Counted from the first letter of the stretch, positions 1 through 5,994 are shown. The stretch: 8,035 nt of DNA from an uncultured Anaerolineaceae bacterium (GCA_937894825.1 CALCQT010000004.1:1-8035), one strand, 5' to 3'. Notes: a model not told the origin generated them from the letters alone. Program-made: numbers and translations.

Positions 1-299
1 GAAGAATCCGCCAATTTTTTGATTTGACAATCCCGCTCGTTTCGCCCACGATCATGCTGATGATTATGATGAGTATCCTGTTCAGCAGCCAGTGGACCTT
101 TGCCTACATTGACGTGCTGACCCGCGGCGGCCCTTTTTCAACGACTACTAATGTTTACTACCTGATGTATAAATTTGGGTTCAGTGACATGAATGTCGGT
201 TTGAGCGCGGCGGCATCGGTTTTATTTTTCTTCCTGTTCGGTGGTATGGCGATTCTTTTACAGGCGCTTTCAAAGCGTCTATCTTTTTATGACCGCTAA
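1..299 (+). CDS. CUT1-type sugar ABC transporter permease, MalF/UgpA-like (C-terminal part only)
   Basis: This is the 3' end of a permease gene; the reading frame is open from base 3 to the TAA at 297-299 and encodes the last 98 residues. The TTG at 24-26 is not a believable start, because the residues before it (RIRQFFDL) run straight into the conserved cytoplasmic 'F-x-x-x-T-I-P-L-x-S-P-T' segment that follows the EAA loop in MalF/UgpA permeases. Downstream come a membrane helix, the characteristic L-T-R-G-G-P periplasmic motif, a GF-S-D-M-N segment and a final hydrophobic helix ending in a short basic tail. The protein would form the transmembrane channel with the next gene's product and take solute from an extracellular binding protein. 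The SAA-x-SV stretch reminds me of UgpA, but the substrate cannot be fixed. The next gene starts 26 bp downstream. Confidence 0.9.
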   Translation, partial: RIRQFFDLTIPLVSPTIMLMIMMSILFSSQWTFAYIDVLTRGGPFSTTTNVYYLMYKFGFSDMNVGLSAAASVLFFFLFGGMAILLQALSKRLSFYDR

Positions 300-325
300 C
301 CCCGAAAAAGAAAGGAGCGAAATAA

Positions 326-1147
326 ATGCTATTCTTTAAAAAAATTGGCAGCGGGATCCTGAAACATGCGCTGTTGATCATCATGGTCATCTTAGCCGTG
401 TTCCCGTTATATTGGATGATCCTGACCTCATTTCGAAATCCGGGGGAACTGTACTCATTTATTCCTTATACGATGACCCCCACCACGTCAAATTACATCT
501 CCGCTTTTATCAGCATGCCGCTTTGGCGGATGATGGGAAATTCTCTGGTCATTGGCGTTCTGGAAACAATGCTGCAGCTTGTCACGGCCGTGCTCGCTGC
601 TTATGCCCTGACAAGGTGGGATTTTAAGGGGAAGACGATAATCTACGGTTTGATTATGTTCACCTGGCTGATCCCATTCCAGGCGATTGTGGTGCCAAAT
701 TATATTCAGATTAATAATTGGGACATTAACGGCACACTGCTGGCGATCATCCTGCCGAACATGGCATCTTCCTTCGCCATTGTCTCCCTGTTTTCGACCT
801 TCAATTCTTTCCCGCGCGCACTGCTGGATTCCTCTCGCATGGATGGCAGCAGTGAACTGCAGACGCTTATGAATATTGTTCTTCCGAACATGAAGGCCTC
901 AATCGCCTCGTTGGCGATTCTGATTTTTATCAACACCTGGAACGATTATCTCTGGCCGACGCGGATTATCCAAAAGGTGGAAAATTCCCCGATCCAGGTT
1001 GGGTTGAAATCCTTCGTCAGCCTTGAAAGCGGCATGTGGGGACCGCTGATGGCCGCGACCACGGTTTCCTGTATACCGATTTTGTTGTTATATATTGTGA
1101 TGCAAAAGAACATTGTTAAATCTTTTATGAAATGGGGTATCAAATAG
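326..1147 (+). CDS. CUT1-type sugar ABC transporter permease, MalG/UgpE-like
   Basis: This 273-residue inner-membrane permease has the usual length for the MalG/UgpE family. Six hydrophobic helices are visible at about residues 12-33, 72-96, 104-127, 137-158, 190-210 and 240-260. The cytoplasmic coupling loop that docks on the ATPase lies at about 166-187; it keeps the R-M-D-G core (R171-G174) and the following I-V-L-P, but the classical E-A-A is replaced by D-S-S. The family motif W-N-D-Y-L-W-P is at 205-211, and the chain ends in the typical short basic tail (KW-GIK). The start is supported by an AAGGAG ribosome binding site about 9 bases upstream. Its stop codon TAG (1145-1147) shares a base with the preferred GTG start of the phosphatase gene, which suggests translational coupling. 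It should pair with the preceding permease and the ATPase at 1889. The transported solute is unknown; a carbohydrate or glycerol-phosphate-like compound is usual for this family. Confidence 0.93.
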   Translation: MLFFKKIGSGILKHALLIIMVILAVFPLYWMILTSFRNPGELYSFIPYTMTPTTSNYISAFISMPLWRMMGNSLVIGVLETMLQLVTAVLAAYALTRWDFKGKTIIYGLIMFTWLIPFQAIVVPNYIQINNWDINGTLLAIILPNMASSFAIVSLFSTFNSFPRALLDSSRMDGSSELQTLMNIVLPNMKASIASLAILIFINTWNDYLWPTRIIQKVENSPIQVGLKSFVSLESGMWGPLMAATTVSCIPILLLYIVMQKNIVKSFMKWGIK

Positions 1148-1896
1148 TGACGTCGACACCGACTTCAAAACCACTCCCGCTCACCGGGACGTTGAATACA
1201 CGTGATCTGGGCGGTTACCTTGCCGCAGATGGCAAAATCACACAGACGCACCGCTGTCTGCGCTCGGATGGGCTGAGCAAAATAACCGCTGAGGATAAAC
1301 AGTACCTGCTGGCCTATGGGGTGCGGTGTGTGATCGATCTGCGCTCTTCACTGGAATGTGAAATGAACCCGACCGTACTGGAGCAGGAGCCGACGATTGC
1401 TTATACTCATTTCCCGCTGTTGGATCAGGTCAACCTGTTGATTTCAGGGGCTGCTATCCCGGAAAGTCTGGATGCGTTGTACATCGGTATTCTGTCTCAA
1501 AATCAGGATCAGCTCAAAGGGATTTTGGAGCAAATCGCCGTGCATGACGGCGAGACGGTTTTATTCAACTGCTCCGCCGGAAAAGACCGAACCGGGCTGA
1601 TCGCGATGCTTTTGCTCGGGGTCGCGGGAGTTTCGAAGCGGGACATCGTCGCGGATTATGCCCTGAGCCAGGGCTACCTGGCGGATTTTTTCACAGAACA
1701 AAAAGCGCAAATGCAAGCGTTTGGGTTTGATATTCCGGAGAGCTTTTTCTCATCCGCTCCGGAGAATATGGAAAACACACTGAATTGGCTTGACGATACG
1801 TATGGGGGGATCCGGCCTTATGTGGCATCCCTGGGACTTCCCGATGAAAGCATCGTCAAATTGGAAAGAAAGTTGTTGGAGGAAGTGAATGAGTAG
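1147..1896 (+). CDS. Tyrosine-phosphatase-fold enzyme (Y_phosphatase3 / LipA-like)
   Basis: The product (249 residues from the GTG at 1147) is a cysteine phosphatase. The P-loop C-S-A-G-K-D-R is at residues 142-148, giving catalytic C142 and phosphate-binding R148, followed by T-G. The N-terminal N-T-R-D-L-G-G (17-23) and the D-L-R at 64-66 are hallmarks of the PF13350 family, whose studied members remove phosphate from tyrosine, serine or phosphoinositides. No signal peptide or membrane helix is seen, so it should be cytoplasmic. An ATG at 1132 is in frame, but I prefer the GTG at 1147. GTG overlaps the permease stop by one base (TAGTG), a purine-rich GGGG lies nine bases upstream, and the ATG would place the ribosome site inside the permease tail. 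It sits between permease and ATPase genes and overlaps the ATPase start by 8 bp. By inference it acts on the imported solute or controls the transporter; the true substrate is unknown. Confidence 0.9.
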   Translation: MTSTPTSKPLPLTGTLNTRDLGGYLAADGKITQTHRCLRSDGLSKITAEDKQYLLAYGVRCVIDLRSSLECEMNPTVLEQEPTIAYTHFPLLDQVNLLISGAAIPESLDALYIGILSQNQDQLKGILEQIAVHDGETVLFNCSAGKDRTGLIAMLLLGVAGVSKRDIVADYALSQGYLADFFTEQKAQMQAFGFDIPESFFSSAPENMENTLNWLDDTYGGIRPYVASLGLPDESIVKLERKLLEEVNE

Positions 1897-2932
1897 CATT
1901 TCGGTCAAAAATGTATATAAAAATTTTGGGCCGTCGGAACAAGTGCTTACGGACATGAACATTGAGATTGAGGACGGTTCTTTCACCGTTCTGCTGGGGC
2001 CATCCGGCTGCGGGAAATCTACCCTGCTCAGGCTGATCGCCGGTCTGGACAAGCCCAGCGCCGGAAAGATCCTGCGGGACGGCGTGGATATCACGGACGC
2101 GGAGCCCAAGGACAGAAAACTGGCGATGGTGTTTCAGAACTATGCCCTGTATCCGCACATGACCGTTTATCAGAACGTGGAGTATGGCCTGAAGATTGCA
2201 AAAATTCCGAATGAGGAACGAAAAAAGCTTGTTTTCGATGCGCTGGAAATGGTGGAACTCACTGATCAAATGAAGAAGCTGCCGGCGCAGATGAGCGGCG
2301 GCCAGCGTCAACGCGCCGCGTTGGCACGGGCGATCGTGAAAAAGCCCAGTGTTTTTTTGATGGATGAACCGTTGTCCAACCTGGATGCCAAGCTCAGAGT
2401 GCAGATGCGCGACAGCATCAGCGACCTCTACCGGCGCATCGGGACGACATTTTTGTACGTTACCCATGATCAGGTGGAAGCGATGTCCATGGGGACGAAA
2501 ATCGCCATTCTGAATCAGGGGAACATCATGCAGGAAGGTACCCCGAAGGAGATTTACACCAATCCGCAGAACCTTTTTGTGGCCGGGTTTATCGGGTCTC
2601 CGCCTTGTAATATCATCGATCTGAAGATTGGTTCCGCCGCCATCCGCTGCGAAAACATTTTGACCGGAGGCCAGGCGGAAGGGATCACCATTCGCGCCGC
2701 GGTGCAATCCGTAGAGCAGCTTGGTCAGGATAGCGTCTATGCCCTGAGAACGCCGGCCGGAATCCTGCGTGTGAAGGCGCCCTGTACTTGGGAGCAGTAC
2801 CCGGGCGAAATGGAGATTACACTGCCGGTGGATCAGATCCAGTTTTTTGACGAAAAAGGGGACCGTACCTCCTGTAATGAACAATGGGTGGCCAGGCTTT
2901 CCGAGGTTCTGGGAGCAAAAGACGGGCAGTAG
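1889..2932 (+). CDS. CUT1 sugar ABC transporter ATP-binding protein, MalK/MsmK/UgpC-like
   Basis: This 347-residue protein hydrolyses ATP on the cytoplasmic face to drive the import carried out by the two preceding permeases. All nucleotide-binding motifs are present: Walker A G-P-S-G-C-G-K-S-T at 37-45, Q-loop Q83 (F-Q-N-Y-A-L-Y-P-H), ABC signature M-S-G-G-Q at 135-139, Walker B V-F-L-M-D-E at 155-160, D-loop S-N-L-D at 163-166 and H-loop H193. After the F-I-G-S-P-P motif, residues from about 240 to 347 form the C-terminal OB-fold regulatory domain of the MalK group, slightly shorter than in E. coli MalK (371 residues). One oddity is cysteine rather than the common methionine after F-I-G-S-P-P. 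The ATG at 1889 is preceded by GGAGGAAG at the right distance and lies inside the end of the phosphatase gene, so translation is probably coupled. An intrinsic terminator lies about 30 bp past its stop. The long open frame on the opposite strand is a shadow. Confidence 0.96.
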   Translation: MSSISVKNVYKNFGPSEQVLTDMNIEIEDGSFTVLLGPSGCGKSTLLRLIAGLDKPSAGKILRDGVDITDAEPKDRKLAMVFQNYALYPHMTVYQNVEYGLKIAKIPNEERKKLVFDALEMVELTDQMKKLPAQMSGGQRQRAALARAIVKKPSVFLMDEPLSNLDAKLRVQMRDSISDLYRRIGTTFLYVTHDQVEAMSMGTKIAILNQGNIMQEGTPKEIYTNPQNLFVAGFIGSPPCNIIDLKIGSAAIRCENILTGGQAEGITIRAAVQSVEQLGQDSVYALRTPAGILRVKAPCTWEQYPGEMEITLPVDQIQFFDEKGDRTSCNEQWVARLSEVLGAKDGQ

Positions 2933-2965
2933 CGCCTGCCACACAAGTTGTTTTCATGCCAAATT

Positions 2966-2997
2966 CGCACTCACAGAATGTGGGTGCGTTTGGTTTT
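2966..2997 (+). terminator. Intrinsic terminator of the ABC transporter operon
   Basis: CGCACTCACA at 2966-2975 pairs with TGTGGGTGCG at 2979-2988 through a 3-base GAA loop. The 10-bp stem contains one T-G wobble, and TTTGGTTTT follows at 2989-2997. It begins 34 bases after the ATPase stop codon, where transcription of the transporter operon would be expected to end. The interrupted T-run makes it less than ideal. Confidence 0.75.
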
Positions 2998-3050
2998 AAC
3001 CACGAATGAATTTTGACCCCCTTATCATTTCATAATTCGAATGCCAACAG

Positions 3051-3080
3051 TGAATGCTGCCATCTGCGTCATGTTAGAAT
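3051..3080 (+). promoter_or_regulatory. Possible extended -10 promoter for the YbaK-family gene
   Basis: TGTTAGAAT at 3072-3080 fits an extended -10 box (TGn followed by TAGAAT, one mismatch to TATAAT). It lies about 60 bp before the ATG at 3142 and after the terminator of the preceding operon. The matching -35 region (TGAATG at 3051-3056, 18-bp spacing) is weak. A promoter is expected in this gap, but this exact placement is tentative. Confidence 0.3.
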
Positions 3081-3141
3081 GGAGCGCATACCGCTGGGTG
3101 AAGTATTTTGAAATATTCTGACTGAAGGGAAATGTCGGCTT

Positions 3142-3612
3142 ATGTCAATCGAAAAGGGACGGGCGTTCTTTCGCCGTTTTGGCATGGAAAATCAGGTGTT
3201 GGAATTTGAAGTGTCCAGCGCGACGGTGGAACTGGCTGCGAAAGCGCTGAATTGTGAGCCGGCCCGGATCGCGAAGACGCTTTCCTTTAAACTGGACGAA
3301 CAGGCCATTCTGATCGTCACGGCGGGTGACGCGAAAATTGACAACCCGAAATATAAGGCGAAATTTGGCGGCAAAGCGAAGATGCTGACGCCGGATGAGG
3401 TGTTGGACCGGGTGGGTTATCCTGTCGGCGGGGTTTGCCCGTTTGGGACTAAAGACGGCGTTGCGGTTTATCTGGATGTTTCGCTGCGGCGGTTCGAGAC
3501 GGTTTTCCCGGCCTGCGGCAGCGATAACAGCGGAATCGAACTGACGATTCCGCAACTGGAAAAATATTCCGGTTTTATGGAATGGGTCGATGTCTGTAAG
3601 GGCTGGATTTGA
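3142..3612 (+). CDS. YbaK/EbsC-family aminoacyl-tRNA deacylase-like protein
   Basis: This 156-residue protein has the length and pattern of the free-standing YbaK/EbsC/ProX fold. Characterised members hydrolyse wrongly charged aminoacyl-tRNAs, for example Cys-tRNAPro or Ala-tRNAPro, in the cytoplasm. Visible family features are the helix ending in I-A-K-T-L (residues 43-47) with the conserved lysine K45, which is essential in YbaK. Others are the glycine-rich G-G-V-C-P-F-G loop at 96-102 and the C-terminal P-A-C-G-S-D-N-S-G-I-E-L segment at 123-134. No other domain is attached, so it is a trans-editing type rather than part of prolyl-tRNA synthetase. Which tRNA it edits cannot be read from sequence. 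AAGGGA about 11 bases upstream supports the ATG start. It lies downstream of the transporter terminator and 66 bp ahead of a GNAT gene in the same direction, so the two may be cotranscribed. Confidence 0.9.
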   Translation: MSIEKGRAFFRRFGMENQVLEFEVSSATVELAAKALNCEPARIAKTLSFKLDEQAILIVTAGDAKIDNPKYKAKFGGKAKMLTPDEVLDRVGYPVGGVCPFGTKDGVAVYLDVSLRRFETVFPACGSDNSGIELTIPQLEKYSGFMEWVDVCKGWI

Positions 3613-3678
3613 TTCCAGGGTCACTTTGAAAAAGAACAGAATACTCAGTATCATGAAGACGATAGGTCAGGAGTAAGC

Positions 3679-4197
3679 ATGGAAGTTCAATTGCGCGCGT
3701 GGCGAATGGAAGACGCGGAAGCGTTGGCGGTAATCATCAATAACCCGAAAATCCTGGCAAATTTGCGGGATGGGATTCCTTATCCCTATACGGTTTCGGA
3801 CGGGAAGGACTATATCACGAGCGTGCTGAATGCCGAGCGTGACCAGCAATACAACTGGGCGATCATGGCAGAAGAAACGCTTGCGGGCAGCATTGGCATT
3901 CTCAGGAAAAATAATATTCACCGTTTCACTGCCGAACTGGGTTATTTTCTGGGAGAACCTTTCTGGGGTCGAGGGCTGTGCACGGCGGCGGTGAAGGCCG
4001 CCTGTGCGTATATTTTTGAGAACACAGATATCATGCGCATTTTCGCCGAACCGTTTGCGTATAATACCGGATCCTGCCGGGTTTTGGAAAAAGCCGGGTT
4101 CCATTTCGAGGGACTGCTGCGAAAGAACGCGGTGAAAAACGGACAAATTCTTGATATGAAGCTGTATGCGCTGGTGAAGGAAGACGCTGCGGTTTGA
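3679..4197 (+). CDS. GNAT family N-acetyltransferase, RimJ/RimL type
   Basis: This is a single-domain acetyltransferase of 172 residues, the normal size for the RimJ/RimL (Acetyltransf_3) group. That group transfers acetyl from acetyl-CoA to protein N-termini or small amines. The N-terminal L-R-A-W-R-M-E-D-A-E (5-14) is typical of the first strand and helix. The strand E-L-G-Y-F-L (86-91) leads into the acetyl-CoA pyrophosphate-binding loop F-W-G-R-G-L-C-T-A-A (95-104). Downstream, N129-T-G-S followed by R-V-L-E-K-A-G-F (134-141) is the conserved C-terminal motif. The ATG is well supported by AGGAG at 3669-3673, five bases upstream. The physiological substrate is unknown. The gene ends 41 bp before the palindromic element at 4239, which may mark the end of the transcript although that element lacks a T-tract. 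Confidence 0.92.
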   Translation: MEVQLRAWRMEDAEALAVIINNPKILANLRDGIPYPYTVSDGKDYITSVLNAERDQQYNWAIMAEETLAGSIGILRKNNIHRFTAELGYFLGEPFWGRGLCTAAVKAACAYIFENTDIMRIFAEPFAYNTGSCRVLEKAGFHFEGLLRKNAVKNGQILDMKLYALVKEDAAV

Positions 4198-4238
4198 TTA
4201 TCTTGGGCAATCATGTATAAATGCTAATAGGGGTTCGA

Positions 4239-4287
4239 TTATGTTTTTATTGATTTTTCGCTTTGCGAAAAATCAATAAAAACATAA
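4239..4287. repeat. Outer left hairpin: 23-bp perfect stem, TTT loop
   Basis: Arms 4239-4261 and 4265-4287 are perfectly complementary around the 3-base loop TTT at 4262-4264. The stem is A/T rich with a GC clamp next to the loop (TCGC/GCGA). No T-run follows on either strand, so it is not a standard terminator, although it lies just after the GNAT gene. Confidence 0.93.
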
Positions 4288-4299
4288 AATACGTCATCT

Positions 4300-4347
4300 C
4301 GACTCTCGAAAACGGCGTTCCCCAGCCGTTTTCGAGGCGGAGAGACC
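4300..4347. repeat. Inner hairpin module, left copy
   Basis: CTCGAAAACGGC (4305-4316) pairs perfectly with GCCGTTTTCGAG (4325-4336) around an 8-base loop. The hairpin is preceded by CGACT and followed by GCGGAGAGACC. Segments 4300-4311 and 4330-4347 recur exactly, in reverse orientation, at 4493-4504 and 4460-4477. Confidence 0.9.
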
Positions 4348-4362
4348 CTCAACGATCACTTC

Positions 4363-4444
4363 GGGTCTGAAATACACCAAGCCAAAATTCTTAGTAAAAA
4401 AACAGCTGATTTCTTATAACTTACCGCTGGAGGATATCAGACCC
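4363..4444. repeat. Central inverted repeat GGGTCTGA / TCAGACCC
   Basis: GGGTCTGA at 4363-4370 is the exact reverse complement of TCAGACCC at 4437-4444, enclosing 66 bases. The left arm can instead pair with AGACCC at 4343-4348, and the right arm with GGTCT at 4461-4465, so two mutually exclusive folds are possible. Confidence 0.6.
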
Positions 4445-4459
4445 CTGCTGGATTTTGAA

Positions 4460-4504
4460 GGTCTCTCCGCCTCGAAACAGCATAAAACACTGTTTCGAGA
4501 GTCG
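4460..4504. repeat. Inner hairpin module, right (inverted) copy
   Basis: CTCGAAACAG (4471-4480) pairs perfectly with CTGTTTCGAG (4490-4499) around a 9-base loop, flanked by GGTCTCTCCGC on the left and AGTCG on the right. It is the left module turned around, with a different but still self-complementary tip. Confidence 0.9.
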
Positions 4505-4536
4505 TCCTTACAGGATGTAAACGAAGATGACAAACA

Positions 4537-4585
4537 TGTTGTTCTATATTTTTTCGTGCTTCGCGCGAAAAAATATAGAACAACA
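4537..4585. repeat. Outer right hairpin: 23-bp stem, TTC loop
   Basis: Arms 4537-4559 and 4563-4585 are complementary along 23 positions, with one T-G wobble (4557/4565), around the loop TTC. Like the left hairpin it is A/T rich with a GC-rich base near the loop, but its sequence is different. It lies beyond the 3' end of the - strand membrane-protein gene and has no T-tract in that direction. Confidence 0.92.
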
Positions 4586-4649
4586 CTCTCATATGAAGAA
4601 TAACTTTTGACACCCTGATCATAAATGAACGGTCCGGATTATGAAAATA

Positions 4650-5252
4650 TTATGCGCTCAACCGAAAATGGCGCCAGGACAGGACACAGACCGGGGTGAA
4701 ATAGGCGCACCAAAACAACAGGACCAGTGTCCCGATTTTGTCACTGCCGGGTGTGGCTGCGCTGAACACGCCGAGGATTGGCATCACGACGCAGGTCACC
4801 GCAAAGATGCCATGCACCAGCAGCAGCGTTTTCAGCCAGCGGTCAGCCTTGTTTTCGGCACGGACTGTCCAGCCGATAAAAAAGGTCGAGAGCGCCATAA
4901 AGCTGTATCCCACTAAATCGTAATTAAAGAACAATCCGAATTTTTGATAATCCAGCAGCGATGCTGCTTCGTCCGACAAAATCACCTGCCGTACGGTTGT
5001 CAGTTGTGCAAAATAGACCAGTGTTATGAATGTCGCATAAACCGCCGCGAAGGCGATGGCTGTATTGGCGGCGGCGCGGGTTTCATCTGCGCTGAATGCA
5101 GCGAAGGCGCAGATGAGCGGGACAAAACCCCAGGCGATCACCATGCTGGTCAGATAACTGCCGAAGAGATTGTTCACCAGCATGCTCAGCGCGAACCCGG
5201 TCACGCCGGCCAGCGTCACAATGGACGCGGTCATTCCGATTTTTTTATTCAT
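4650..5252 (-). CDS. Six-helix integral membrane protein of unknown function, coupled to TetR regulator
   Basis: I do not recognise the family. The 200-residue product is almost entirely hydrophobic, with six probable membrane helices at about residues 8-30, 33-53, 60-82, 110-130, 141-163 and 173-193. Short charged loops (S-A-D-E-T-R near 54-59, R-A-E-N-K-A-D-R at 131-138) separate helices two/three and four/five. There is no cleavable signal peptide and no obvious transporter or enzyme motif. The longest loop (about 83-108) between helices three and four is the only sizeable non-membrane part. The start codon lies 4 bases after the TetR stop, and its ribosome site AGGAG (5263-5267 on the complement) sits within the last codons of tetR. 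The two are therefore probably translated together, and this protein is the likely regulated target. A role in membrane stress or efflux would be a guess. Confidence 0.82.
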   Translation of the reverse strand: MNKKIGMTASIVTLAGVTGFALSMLVNNLFGSYLTSMVIAWGFVPLICAFAAFSADETRAAANTAIAFAAVYATFITLVYFAQLTTVRQVILSDEAASLLDYQKFGLFFNYDLVGYSFMALSTFFIGWTVRAENKADRWLKTLLLVHGIFAVTCVVMPILGVFSAATPGSDKIGTLVLLFWCAYFTPVCVLSWRHFRLSA

Positions 5253-5256
5253 TTTC

Positions 5257-5829
5257 TTATTTCTCCTGCATATCCTGAAATAATTGCTGAACGATCCAGT
5301 CGATCATTTTGTCTCGCTGCGGTTTGTCCCGAAAATCGGCCCCGAAAAGTTCTTTGCTCATGTCCCGGCGCAGGAACAGCGCCTGAACGAAGGACACAAG
5401 CGCAAACAGCTTCAATTTCTTTTCGTGGGACGGGACCGTTTCTGATGAAAAGATATTGCCGAACCCTTGAACCGTTTTCATGGTGTTGTCAGACGCTTGC
5501 GGTGTTTGATGATCCGCCAGGATCGAAATCTGTGACAGCGCCGGGTTTTCGACCAGAAAATCGGCCACTGCCTTGACATTTGCCGTCAGATCCCTTTCCG
5601 CGCCGCCTGCAGGGCGGTAACTCATGATCACGTTGCCGATCATCCGTTGAACACACAACGTGATCAGGTTCTCCTTATTCTGGAAATGATAGTTGATCAG
5701 GCCGACCCCGATACCGGCTTTTTCAGCAATGGCCCGGATTGTGATGGTGTTGATGTCTCCGGCGCTGACGCGGATGAGTTCCATGGCAGCTTGAAGAATT
5801 TTTTCTTTAGCGTTTATTTCTGCCTTCAT
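5257..5829 (-). CDS. TetR/AcrR family transcriptional regulator
   Basis: This 190-residue protein has the typical TetR size and order. Residues 7-20 form the first helix (A-K-E-K-I-L-Q-A-A-M-E-L-I-R). The helix-turn-helix follows at about 30-50 (T-I-R-A-I-A-E-K-A-G-I-G-V-G-L-I-N-Y-H-F), ending in the family signature Y-H-F and then K-E-N-L. The remainder (about 60-190) is the variable ligand-binding and dimerisation domain; its ligand is unknown. The ATG at 5829 is preceded by AAGGGAAGG. A 15-bp palindrome and an extra half-site lie 13 to 38 bp upstream of the start, as expected for an autorepressor. The gene is followed after 4 bp by a membrane-protein gene, giving the common layout of a repressor in one operon with the membrane function it controls. 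Confidence 0.93.
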   Translation of the reverse strand: MKAEINAKEKILQAAMELIRVSAGDINTITIRAIAEKAGIGVGLINYHFQNKENLITLCVQRMIGNVIMSYRPAGGAERDLTANVKAVADFLVENPALSQISILADHQTPQASDNTMKTVQGFGNIFSSETVPSHEKKLKLFALVSFVQALFLRRDMSKELFGADFRDKPQRDKMIDWIVQQLFQDMQEK

Positions 5830-5841
5830 ACCTTCCCTTTA

Positions 5842-5867
5842 TTGAACAATGTTCAAAACAACGTTCA
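5842..5867. promoter_or_regulatory. Probable TetR autoregulatory operator
   Basis: TTGAACAATGTTCAA at 5842-5856 is a palindrome with 7-bp arms and a single central base. A further half-site GTTCA lies at 5863-5867, exactly 12 bases from the GTTCA of the palindrome (5851-5855). It sits just upstream of tetR and downstream of a candidate -10 box, where binding would block transcription. Assignment to this TetR protein is inferred from position. Confidence 0.65.
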
Positions 5868-5869
5868 GT

Positions 5870-5875
5870 ATTGTA
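5870..5875 (-). promoter_or_regulatory. Candidate -10 box for tetR
   Basis: On the complementary strand this reads TACAAT, one mismatch from the consensus. A start about 7 bases downstream would fall inside the palindromic operator. No good -35 hexamer is seen at 16-18 bp, so the call is weak. Confidence 0.35.
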
Positions 5876-5922
5876 ATGCGGAGTTTTTTGCCACTGGTTT
5901 TTTATGACAAATTTATTAAAGC

Positions 5923-5958
5923 AAAAATCCCCAAAGTTTTTTATCTTTGGAGATTTTT
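5923..5958 (-). terminator. Intrinsic terminator after the His-Ile repeat gene
   Basis: Arms 5923-5936 and 5945-5958 pair over 14 positions around an 8-base loop. In the - strand transcript the single mismatched position becomes a U-G wobble, and the U-run UUUUU forms the end of the stem. In the + direction the same stem is followed by a longer T-run but carries a C-A mismatch. It lies about 40 bp past the stop of the gene at 5995 and before tetR, separating the two - strand units. Confidence 0.75.
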
Positions 5959-5994
5959 TTTAATGTCGAGCCTATTTGCTTATACCTGAATCAG

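Larger units (their letters stand above)
4239..4585. repeat. Composite palindromic element with mirror-image hairpin architecture
   Basis: This gene-free stretch between two converging units is organised symmetrically. An outer 23-bp hairpin stands at each end (4239-4287 and 4537-4585). Inside these are two copies, in opposite orientation, of one hairpin module (4300-4347 and 4460-4504), around a central 112-base segment that carries a further 8-bp inverted repeat. The module copies share 12 bp and 18 bp flanks exactly, while their tips differ yet still pair. The outer hairpins likewise share size (23-bp arms, 3-base loop) but not sequence. The pattern suggests a small non-autonomous mobile element, a REP/BIME-like intergenic repeat or a structured RNA. 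No transposase gene, obvious target-site duplication or T-tract terminator was found. I do not recognise it as a named family. Confidence 0.7.

Noticed and set aside
1856..2944. 362-codon open frame on the - strand opposite the ABC ATPase gene
   Set aside because: The + strand frame has every ATPase motif in order with a good ribosome site; the reverse frame has no recognisable domain and is a codon-bias shadow.
3013..3036. TTGACC / CATAAT as a promoter for the YbaK-family gene
   Set aside because: The spacing is only 12 bases, too short for a normal sigma-70-type promoter.
4239..4287. Outer left hairpin as a standard terminator of the GNAT gene
   Set aside because: The stem is strong, but no T-tract follows the right arm; the sequence after it is AATACGTC. 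A similar hairpin at the other end argues for a different role.
4239..4585. CRISPR array
   Set aside because: The repeats are inverted and unevenly spaced, with no regular direct repeats or spacers, and no cas genes are present.
4607..4612. TTGACA as a -35 promoter box
   Set aside because: No -10-like hexamer is present 15-19 bases downstream and no + strand gene follows.
4944..5576. 210-codon + strand open frame across the membrane-protein/TetR junction
   Set aside because: It lies opposite two well-supported coupled genes, is low in hydrophobic pattern and has no recognised motif or ribosome site.
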